This document shows positions 1-5,944 of a DNA stretch of 10,617 nucleotides, piece by piece. Under the pieces are notes generated by a model that ran no database searches, was not told the DNA's origin, and was given only the letters and a program-made list of their open reading frames with translations. The stretch lies in NCBI GenBank assembly GCA_018971765.1, contig JAGXAA010000029.1, positions 1 through 10,617 on the forward strand, written 5' to 3'. Each line of letters opens with the position of its first letter. Position 1 is the first letter of the stretch. The translations under genes and the position numbers were made by a program. The stretch comes from Patescibacteria group bacterium. Lineage in GTDB: Bacteria; Patescibacteriota; Minisyncoccia; Phycocordibacterales; GWA1-40-21.

Positions 1-74
1 CTTGCGAGCCGCGCCTCTCGGCGCGGCGAGCATTCGGTCTTGTCCCCAGCGAAAAAGTTGAAAAGTTTTGAATT
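1..74. other. Left-edge noncoding segment with a GC-rich hairpin
   Basis: No gene is visible here. Bases 8-15 (GCCGCGCC) and 20-27 (GGCGCGGC) form a perfect 8-bp stem around a TCTC loop. No T-run follows, so it is not a typical intrinsic terminator. It resembles in style the other GC-rich palindromes between genes of this window (149-195, 1458-1504, 5877-5917). Confidence 0.4.
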
Positions 75-219
75 GTGGGATATTCTGAAAATAGCGCGAA
101 CCCATTTTGAAGGAAGATAACGCCTCGCTTCGCTCGGCGAATCCGCTCGGGCGGCGCGGGAAGGAGGAGTGGGGGGAGGAATGCCCGCGCCGCCCTCGCT
201 CTCAGAAAATCGCGCGCAA
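75..219 (+). repeat. Left copy of a ~145-bp inverted repeat
   Basis: This segment is the reverse complement of 1434-1581. The inner 76 bp (144-219 against 1434-1509) differ by one base, at 201 (C versus T). The outer part (75-143) is recognisably related but carries several substitutions and small indels; the outermost 12 bp (75-86, GTGGGATATTCT) match exactly. Inside the core, 149-160 (GGGCGGCGCGGG) pairs perfectly with 184-195 around a 23-nt G-rich purine loop (161-183), so each copy is itself a palindromic unit. It could be a dispersed intergenic repeat present in two copies, or the end of a mobile cassette. Confidence 0.85.
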
Positions 220-510
220 TAAAATTTCCAAAAATCGAGGTAAAATTGTAAAATGATAATGGGTCGATTATCTCTAATTTTGTAAAAAATATTTCTATGG
301 ATAGAAAACATTTCAAATGTCTGTTGTGGAAAGCCTTGTGGGGCTTGAGCGTTTTATCTCTCGTCGCCGCATGGTTTTCGTTAAAATCAAGCACGGTTCT
401 CGGACTTGATGCGGCGACTTGGTTTTGGACGCATTGATATTTGCGGCTCTGTCAATTCCGATTAAATTAGATTGCCATTCCTGTGATGTGTGCCAAATAC
501 CGCCGCGAGT
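220..510. other. Noncoding stretch with several small hairpins
   Basis: No convincing gene is present. The first 90 bases are very AT-rich. Short inverted repeats follow one another: 255-260/267-272, 292-297/302-307, 309-313/315-319 and 331-335/342-346. The strongest is GTCGCCGCAT (363-372) with ATGCGGCGAC (409-418), a perfect 10-bp stem whose interior can pair further (CAAG 388-391 with CTTG 405-408). It lies upstream of the kinase promoter, so it is not in that leader. It could be a small RNA, an old repeat or a protein-binding region; I cannot tell which. Confidence 0.4.
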
Positions 511-539
511 TTGACGGAATAGATTTTTAATGCTATCAT
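511..539 (+). promoter_or_regulatory. Sigma70-type promoter of the kinase-like gene
   Basis: The -35 element TTGACG (511-516) and -10 element TATCAT (534-539) are 17 bp apart, and TGC immediately before the -10 makes it an extended -10. Transcription would start near 546 and leave a leader of about 64 nt before the ATG at 610. Confidence 0.65.
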
Positions 540-609
540 AGCGACAGAATGAAAAGTGGTGTGTAGCCGCTTTTCCAGTTGAAAACAAACCGAGAAAGAG
601 AGGTACTAA

Positions 610-1350
610 ATGTTCGGACAACTGACAGAGTTCATTCTGCCGCGTATAATTGGAGTTATGGTTCACAAACGCGAAACACTCACCAAGAAAGAACGAGCCG
701 CGCAAGACGCGTTCATGGCGAAGCTCGACATCAAGAAGCGCAAGACCGATAAGCCGGTCGTCGTGGCCGTCATCGGCCTCGTCGGTTCCGGCAAGAGTTC
801 GGTGGCGCATGAGCTTGCCAAACACATCGGCGCGACTGTCATCGAGGGCGACGACATTCGTATCGAGCTTCGCAAACAGAGCGAACGCTACGAGAAGTCG
901 CGCGCCATCGCCGAGAACGCGGCTATTGAAGTCGTGAAGCAAGGCGGCAACGTCATTCTCGATTCCGACTTCGTGGACGAGAAGAAGCGCGCGAGCGTTC
1001 GCGAGAAAGCGCGTAATGCAAGCGTGCGCCTCGTCTTCGTTCGCACTCACTGCGACCTCGATGTCATGGTGGGCCGCGTCCTCACTGCAACCTACCACAA
1101 TCACGTTGATGATTTCTTCGGCGGCGCGAAATCCAAGTGGCAAGGAAGCGAGCAGTCGAAGGGCGCGGCGGTGAAAGTTCGCGAAATGTGGCGGCGCACG
1201 CCTCACCACTATCGTTGGGTCAATCAAGGCGGCGGTCGGTGGGAACTCAAAAAGTTTCCGTTCGCCATCTTCGCCGAGATTGACACCACGGATTCCGATT
1301 CGTGGAAACGCGAGGTGGAGCGATGCGCGAAGCAACTCCTCACGCAGTAA
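610..1350 (+). CDS. P-loop kinase-like protein (AAA_33/zeta-toxin-like NTPase)
   Basis: The 246-residue protein has a clear Walker A motif GLVGSGKSS (G56-S64, with K62 and S63) after a hydrophobic strand (VVVAVI). An acidic pair, D81-D82, follows in VIEGDDIRIEL, and a second hydrophobic strand ends in the acidic segment VILDSDFVD (115-123), giving the core layout of small P-loop kinases related to zeta toxins, gluconate kinases and APS kinases. The substrate cannot be read from the sequence. No signal peptide or membrane segment is visible. The ATG at 610 has a good ribosome binding site (GAGAGG 598-603, 6-nt spacing). An internal ATG at 658 would remove 16 residues unlike the rest, but its GGAG is only 2 nt away. 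The gene stands alone between its own promoter and terminator, inside long inverted repeats, and is GC-rich relative to its neighbours, which fits transfer. It may be a phosphotransferase or an orphan toxin-like kinase; no antitoxin gene is visible. Confidence 0.75.
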   Translation: MFGQLTEFILPRIIGVMVHKRETLTKKERAAQDAFMAKLDIKKRKTDKPVVVAVIGLVGSGKSSVAHELAKHIGATVIEGDDIRIELRKQSERYEKSRAIAENAAIEVVKQGGNVILDSDFVDEKKRASVREKARNASVRLVFVRTHCDLDVMVGRVLTATYHNHVDDFFGGAKSKWQGSEQSKGAAVKVREMWRRTPHHYRWVNQGGGRWELKKFPFAIFAEIDTTDSDSWKREVERCAKQLLTQ

Positions 1351-1360
1351 ACCGCAACCA

Positions 1361-1405
1361 AGGGCGACCGAAGCGAAAGCTGAAGTCGCCCTTTCTTTTT
1401 GTTTG
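1361..1405 (+). terminator. Intrinsic terminator of the kinase-like gene
   Basis: AGGGCGAC (1361-1368) pairs perfectly with GTCGCCCT (1385-1392) and is followed by the T-rich tract TTCTTTTTGTTT. It begins 10 bp after the stop codon and lies inside the inverted-repeat boundaries, so the gene is a self-contained transcription unit. Confidence 0.85.
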
Positions 1406-1433
1406 ATTTTTGGATAGAGTAAATTCATAATAG

Positions 1434-1581
1434 TTGCGCGCGATTTTCTGAAAGCGAGGGCGGCGCGGGCATTCCTCCCCCCACTCCTCCTTCCCGCGCC
1501 GCCCGAGCGTTCCGCCGGAGCGAAGCGGAGGCGGGTCAGTTTCCCTCAAAATGGTTTCGCGCAAAGTTTAGAATATCCCAC
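1434..1581 (-). repeat. Right copy of the ~145-bp inverted repeat
   Basis: This is the reverse complement of 75-219; bases 1434-1509 match 144-219 with a single mismatch. It contains the same internal palindrome (1458-1469 with 1493-1504) and, at 1510-1533, the CCGCC...GAGGCGG segment that corresponds to the more diverged 121-143 on the left. The outer edge 1570-1581 matches 75-86 exactly, and similarity stops abruptly beyond 1581 and inside 1434. Confidence 0.85.
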
Positions 1582-1593
1582 TGGTAAAACATT

Positions 1594-1625
1594 AGCGTCC
1601 CGCAAGGACGCTTTTTGTTTTTTCG
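1594..1625 (+). terminator. Intrinsic terminator-like hairpin before the secreted-protein promoter
   Basis: AGCGTCC (1594-1600) pairs with GGACGCT (1606-1612) around CGCAA and is followed by TTTTTGTTTTTT. It is just outside the right inverted repeat and 35 bp before the next -35 element. It probably insulates the secreted-protein gene, or it was the terminator of whatever preceded the cassette. Confidence 0.75.
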
Positions 1626-1659
1626 GTGGAGAGGAGAAAGACAACCGTTCGACTTTTGT

Positions 1660-1688
1660 TTTACAAGGGATTATTTCAATGCTATATT
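1660..1688 (+). promoter_or_regulatory. Sigma70-type promoter of the large secreted protein gene
   Basis: TTTACA (1660-1665), a 17-bp spacer and TATATT (1683-1688), with TGC directly before the -10. The expected transcription start is near 1695, which excludes a start codon at 1626 and supports ATG 1728 with a leader of roughly 33 nt. Confidence 0.65.
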
Positions 1689-1727
1689 ATCAAGTATTAC
1701 AAGATCATTGATGTCAAATCATATAAT

Positions 1728-4700
1728 ATGAAAAAATACTTTATTCTTTCTTCCTTTCTGTCAACGGCGTTATTTCTGACTTTCGACTTAATGACGGTTT
1801 CGGCTGCCTCGGCTCCGGCCGTCAAAACCGCTCCATCCTTAAATATCACCTATTCTTCAGCCGCCCTTTACGGAGGGGTCAATCCGGAAGGATCTGTCAC
1901 TGCCGCTTGGTTTGAGTACGGAACTCAATCTGGCGTCTATGATTCCAAAACTCCTTTTGAAATCATAAGCGATCCGTCCATTGTAAACTATTCCATAGGA
2001 TCGTTGTCGCCCAACAACACCTATTATTTCCGTTTGGCCGCCAAAAATATAAACGGAGTTTCTTACGGCGCGGAATTGTCATTCAAGACCCTATTAGCCC
2101 CGCCGTCTCCTCCAGTGGTATCATCCGAACCCGCTGCGTCGTTCAGCTCTCCTTCCGGTTCATTGCCGTCGTCGAACCCTTCTTCAAGTAATTATCAATC
2201 TTCCTTGTCATCTTCGTCCCCATCTTCGAATTTCAGTTCCATAAGTTCTTCTTTGTCTGTATCTTCTTCTCCTTCATCCAAATACTCATCCGTGTCAATA
2301 CCTTCTCCAAATAATTACCAGTCATCAACTGGGGATGTTAGTATTAGTAACATGGTTGAAGGATACCCTTTGACTATAAAAACATTCTCTTATCTGTCTG
2401 GAGCAATCGGCTCGATAACCTGGAATGGAAAGGAGTTCATCGATAGATATGATCATGGCAGGGAGCTCCAGTCGGCATCCTCCTTTGATGATCTTGGAGA
2501 ATGTTTTAATCCCACGGAAGCCGGAGCTCGAGATGATACATCTACTAGCACTAGCGTTCTACAATGGATCAATACCACAAATAATACCTTAGAATCTCAA
2601 ACAAGAATGTCTTTTTGGTTGCACAGTCAATCTTCTAGTGGCGACCATTGTGGTTCGCGAACAGACCTGCGGTATGCCCAAAATATCACAGATATATCCA
2701 ATCATCTGCTACATAAAAAAGTTTCCATTGGTTGGAATAACTTGCCTAATGTTATAGAGTATCTAACACAATTCATTTTGCCCACTAACGAAAAACACAC
2801 TTCAGCTGACTTTGAAGCGCTGACAGGCTATATGCCTCCTGAGTTTACAAATTTTTATAGCTATAATCCGGAGACACATCAGCTCATATTAACTTATGTC
2901 TCCCGCACGACGAAGAATGGTCTTGAGCTTGTTAAGTCTCAGGATATCCCTCCTATTTTGGCAACTTCCGATGGTAAATACGCGATGGGTGTTTATTGTC
3001 CTGATGTGGAAGCAGGTTCGTCTACATACAATACATCTAATTTTAATCCCGAGAGTAGTCTTAGCGGTACTGTCAAATGGAATTGCTTCTTTAAAAAAAC
3101 TCCTGTTCCAGCGGGAAAATACGACTTTCGCGCATATATCGCGCTAGGAACACTTCAGGATGTTGTCAAATCGTTAGATGATCTGGATAAAATTTTCCAT
3201 GCTGAATTTGATTACGCTCCTGTTGGTTGGCTGGACAAGATTAACACTGCGGGTATTGTCTCAGGTTGGGCATTAGACATGGATGTGCCAAATAAATCCA
3301 TATATGTTGATGGTTACTTAGATGGAGTGGCTGGAACAGGAAAATACATAGGAAGAATTTTAGCTAATGACCCAAGACAGGATGTTAATGATGTCAACCA
3401 TGTGGAGGGCAATCACGGATTTTCTTGGCTTATTCCTAAAAAATTCAGGGACGGAAAATCACATCAGCTTTATGTCTATGGAATTAATAACAATTTTAAA
3501 GCAAAGGATCAAAATCCATTACTACAAGGCGCGCCAAAAGATTTTAATCTTGCTATTAGTCCTTTTTCGGTAAATTCCGCTTTATCCGTTTCAACCTCTT
3601 TTGCTGAATCATCTCTTAATGGCCAATCTTCTTCCGTTCAGCCTGTTTTGTCCTCACCCGTCTCCGCGTTCACCGGAAACTTGACTCGCGGGAGCGTAGG
3701 CGAAGATGTCCGCAATCTTCAGATATTGCTTGCCAAGGATAAGTCCATTTATCCCGAAGGGTTGATTACCGGCGCTTACGGTCCTTTGACGGAAAAAGCG
3801 GTCAAGAGACTGCAGGCTAAATACAATTTGCCTCAAGTCGGAGAAATAGGACCTTTGACGAAACTTATCCTACAGTCGATGACTCAGTCGTCAGTATCGG
3901 CATCGACAATCCTCGCAAAAATTTTGAAATCATCTCCGGTCTCCGGATTCTCCAAGACTGTAAGTATGTCTGTGATAAAAAGATCAGCCGTGGCGGAATT
4001 ATTGGCCGCGAGAGGAATTCCTGTGCCGTTTTCCGGCGTCTTGTCGGTCAAAAATAATTATCTCGCCAGTCCTGCTGACGCGAAGAAAATTAAGTTTGCT
4101 GAATCCCAACCGCCTCTCTTGAGCTTGAATTTCGACTCCGGCCTTAGCGGAACTAATGGCGAAGCGCCGACCAGATCAGACGGAACTGATACGATCGGCG
4201 GACTTGATGGCAATGGAGTGGATTTATCGGCTAAAAGCAATCTGGCTTATTCGTCCGGATCGGACAATTTCAATAAAGATTCAGGCACTTTCGAACTGTG
4301 GTTTAGGCCGCACACTTGGTCAACGGACGGCCAAGTTATTCACCGTTTCCTTGACGCAAGATTTAGTTGTCCTACGAGCGGTTGTTTCAACTATATGTTG
4401 CTTGATGTCGACAATTACAATAAAAAGATAATTTTCAAAATCGATGACGCTCAAACCCCATGGGACATAAACGGCTCAGGCGAAAAGCAATCCGTCTACA
4501 ATTTTAGTCAGATAAGCCAGTGGCAGTGGCACCATCTGGCTGTTTCGTGGGATAAGCAGACCGGATCAAAAATGTATTTCGACGGGAAACTGGTCTCCAG
4601 CAACAGTCAACCTTTCAATCTTTTCGGCAATCCGTCCGGGGATATTATCTTTTCAACTTCTGAAAATAATCAATTGGTCGGCAATATGTCTCCTGGCTCT

Positions 4701-5804
4701 CAAGTTGATTTCTTGAACATCTACGGCTACCCGAAAACTTCCGATGAGATAGCGGCCGACTATAGCGCGCTAAAAGATCCAACCTTTGCTTTCAGAACGG
4801 ACGACGCTAGTCTCGGTTTCAAGATTTCCGGCAAAATGTTGCACAAGTTCTCCGATCATCAAGATGCCAATGTGGCGGGTCAGGACGGGGGATTGTCCAT
4901 CTCTTATAACGGTAAATCTTTCTGGCTCTTTGACGATACCAATTTAATCAACGGAAATTTTACCAACAACAATATCGCCCTGGATAAAAGTGCCGATTTC
5001 CCCAATTTAAGCCTAGATTACAAAAAGGATGCGCAAGGAAACGCTTTGCCGATATTGACTCCCCAGAACGGAGAAGACCTTATTTGGCCTTCGACGATGT
5101 TTAACGACAATGGCATCATTTATACCTATTACGATGCTATCAAGATGGACGAAACGACATGGTTTTACGGATTGGGGCAGGGATGGGCCAAGTCAACCTC
5201 TCCGATAACCGACATCAATAAAACCGAATTTGTCCGCACTGGCGCTTATTGGCCGTCAAAAGGGAAGACATGGACAAATGACGGACCGGGTTATCCAGTT
5301 TACGACGACGGCAATTATGTCTATATGACTCAAAGTTTCGGAAAGAAAGACGACGGCATCACCGTCGTTCAACCCGGATCCTTTATGACTAGAGTCAAAA
5401 AAAGTGAAGTGGAAAATATCGCCGCTCACGAATATTGGAATGGCTCAAGCTGGACCAAAGACAAAGATCAGAAATTAAATATTTTTCCGGCGCCTTACAA
5501 CGAAGACACTGCCGGCCATATTGTCGGTTGGAATTCTTATCTGGGGAAATATTTGATGGTTCACGCCGCGGGACCGTCTCTGAATTTGATTGCCGCCCGC
5601 GTTTCAGACAGCGTCACCGGACCGTGGAGTCAAGCCAAGATAATCGCCGATTGTGATAAAAGTCAAAATAATCTTTTCCCTTGTTACGCTGTCCAGTATC
5701 ATCCCGAGTATGACAAAAACGGCGGTCAGACGATATATTTGTCAACCGCCAACTGGCAGAGGTATTATTTGTACGGAGCGGAGGTTAACTTGCAGAAGAA
5801 TTAA
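1728..5804 (+). CDS. Large secreted multidomain cell-surface protein with peptidoglycan-binding, LamG-like and DUF4185-like domains
   Basis: A 1358-residue exported protein. Residues 1-28 (MKKYFILSS...VSAASA) are a signal peptide. An FN3-like domain (about 35-121) is followed by a Ser/Pro-rich linker (122-203). Residues about 204-499 form a module I cannot assign, containing WNGKEFIDRYDHGRELQSA and GECFNPTEAG. Next are a beta-sandwich-like domain (about 500-596, GWLDKIN...SGWALD...GNHGFSW), a peptidoglycan-binding domain of the PG_binding_1 type (652-718), a LamG/concanavalin-like domain (about 797-1015) and a DUF4185-like beta-propeller with GQDGGLSISYNGKSFWLFDD (about 1025-1358). The likely role is binding or processing of wall or surface glycans outside the cell; no catalytic residues can be named with confidence. 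No LPXTG or C-terminal membrane anchor is seen, so retention would depend on the peptidoglycan-binding domain. I chose ATG 1728 because the upstream in-frame ATG (1626) precedes the promoter; no strong Shine-Dalgarno sequence is visible. Base composition shifts inside the gene: sampled lines in the unassigned module fall near 32-33 percent GC against 58 percent around 4141-4200. Confidence 0.85.
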   Translation: MKKYFILSSFLSTALFLTFDLMTVSAASAPAVKTAPSLNITYSSAALYGGVNPEGSVTAAWFEYGTQSGVYDSKTPFEIISDPSIVNYSIGSLSPNNTYYFRLAAKNINGVSYGAELSFKTLLAPPSPPVVSSEPAASFSSPSGSLPSSNPSSSNYQSSLSSSSPSSNFSSISSSLSVSSSPSSKYSSVSIPSPNNYQSSTGDVSISNMVEGYPLTIKTFSYLSGAIGSITWNGKEFIDRYDHGRELQSASSFDDLGECFNPTEAGARDDTSTSTSVLQWINTTNNTLESQTRMSFWLHSQSSSGDHCGSRTDLRYAQNITDISNHLLHKKVSIGWNNLPNVIEYLTQFILPTNEKHTSADFEALTGYMPPEFTNFYSYNPETHQLILTYVSRTTKNGLELVKSQDIPPILATSDGKYAMGVYCPDVEAGSSTYNTSNFNPESSLSGTVKWNCFFKKTPVPAGKYDFRAYIALGTLQDVVKSLDDLDKIFHAEFDYAPVGWLDKINTAGIVSGWALDMDVPNKSIYVDGYLDGVAGTGKYIGRILANDPRQDVNDVNHVEGNHGFSWLIPKKFRDGKSHQLYVYGINNNFKAKDQNPLLQGAPKDFNLAISPFSVNSALSVSTSFAESSLNGQSSSVQPVLSSPVSAFTGNLTRGSVGEDVRNLQILLAKDKSIYPEGLITGAYGPLTEKAVKRLQAKYNLPQVGEIGPLTKLILQSMTQSSVSASTILAKILKSSPVSGFSKTVSMSVIKRSAVAELLAARGIPVPFSGVLSVKNNYLASPADAKKIKFAESQPPLLSLNFDSGLSGTNGEAPTRSDGTDTIGGLDGNGVDLSAKSNLAYSSGSDNFNKDSGTFELWFRPHTWSTDGQVIHRFLDARFSCPTSGCFNYMLLDVDNYNKKIIFKIDDAQTPWDINGSGEKQSVYNFSQISQWQWHHLAVSWDKQTGSKMYFDGKLVSSNSQPFNLFGNPSGDIIFSTSENNQLVGNMSPGSQVDFLNIYGYPKTSDEIAADYSALKDPTFAFRTDDASLGFKISGKMLHKFSDHQDANVAGQDGGLSISYNGKSFWLFDDTNLINGNFTNNNIALDKSADFPNLSLDYKKDAQGNALPILTPQNGEDLIWPSTMFNDNGIIYTYYDAIKMDETTWFYGLGQGWAKSTSPITDINKTEFVRTGAYWPSKGKTWTNDGPGYPVYDDGNYVYMTQSFGKKDDGITVVQPGSFMTRVKKSEVENIAAHEYWNGSSWTKDKDQKLNIFPAPYNEDTAGHIVGWNSYLGKYLMVHAAGPSLNLIAARVSDSVTGPWSQAKIIADCDKSQNNLFPCYAVQYHPEYDKNGGQTIYLSTANWQRYYLYGAEVNLQKN

Positions 5805-5815
5805 AAACTAAATTC

Positions 5816-5844
5816 GGGAACCTCCCCTTGCAGGAGAGATTCCC
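5816..5844. other. Imperfect hairpin just after the secreted-protein gene
   Basis: GGGAA (5816-5820) pairs with TTCCC (5840-5844), and CTCCCCT (5822-5828) pairs with AGGAGAG (5832-5838) with one mismatch, around a 3-nt loop. There is no T-run after it. It may stabilise the 3' end of the long mRNA or assist termination together with the hairpin at 5877-5917. Confidence 0.4.
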
Positions 5845-5876
5845 ACCATCTCCACAATTCTGAATTTGAAGAAAGA

Positions 5877-5917
5877 TTGACCTCGCGCCCGCGCCTTTGG
5901 CGCGGGCGCGAGGTCAA
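5877..5917. terminator. Long perfect GC-rich hairpin between convergent genes
   Basis: The two 19-bp arms (5877-5895 and 5899-5917) are perfectly complementary around a TTT loop; they begin TTGACCTCGCG and end CGCGAGGTCAA. The hairpin lies between the ends of the secreted-protein gene and the convergent murA-like gene. Read on the minus strand it is followed by a pyrimidine-rich tail (TCTTTCTTC), so it more plausibly terminates the murA transcript; on the plus strand no T-tract follows. It may also act as a bidirectional barrier. Confidence 0.5.
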
Positions 5918-5944
5918 TGCGCTTCCAGCGCGCGGATGTTGAAA

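Larger units (their letters stand above)
75..1581 (+). mobile_element. Candidate inverted-repeat-bounded cassette carrying one kinase-like gene
   Basis: Two long inverted repeats (75-219 and 1434-1581) enclose about 1.2 kb holding a complete unit: a sigma70-type promoter (511-539), one gene (610-1350) and an intrinsic terminator (1361-1405). The gene is GC-richer than its neighbours: 60 percent over 901-960 by hand count, against 42 percent over 8281-8340 in mreB. No transposase, integrase or target-site duplication was found. Seen: the repeat pair and the enclosed unit. Inferred: that it moves as a unit. The alternative is that two copies of a dispersed repeat flank the gene by chance. Confidence 0.35.

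Noticed and set aside
181..222. Tiny open frame MPAPPSLSENRAQ preceded by a GGAGG-like sequence in both repeat copies
   Set aside because: Only 13-15 codons; the apparent ribosome binding site is simply the G-rich hairpin loop, and the reading frames end differently in the two copies.
610..1350. Toxin-antitoxin module with a zeta-type toxin
   Set aside because: The fold is compatible, but no antitoxin-sized gene precedes or follows within the transcription unit; it is kept only as a possibility.
313..1428. Long minus-strand open frame (371 codons) opposite the kinase-like gene
   Set aside because: It runs through the kinase coding region, its promoter and its terminator in antisense. Its translation has no recognisable motif, whereas the plus strand has a clear Walker A and proper signals.
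75..1581. Invertible switch (phase-variable segment) between the inverted repeats
   Set aside because: Promoter, gene and terminator all lie inside the repeats, so inversion would not change expression, and no recombinase gene is nearby.
1626..1727. Upstream in-frame ATG extension of the secreted protein
   Set aside because: It would start before the predicted promoter -35 at 1660 and would bury the signal peptide 34 residues inside the protein.
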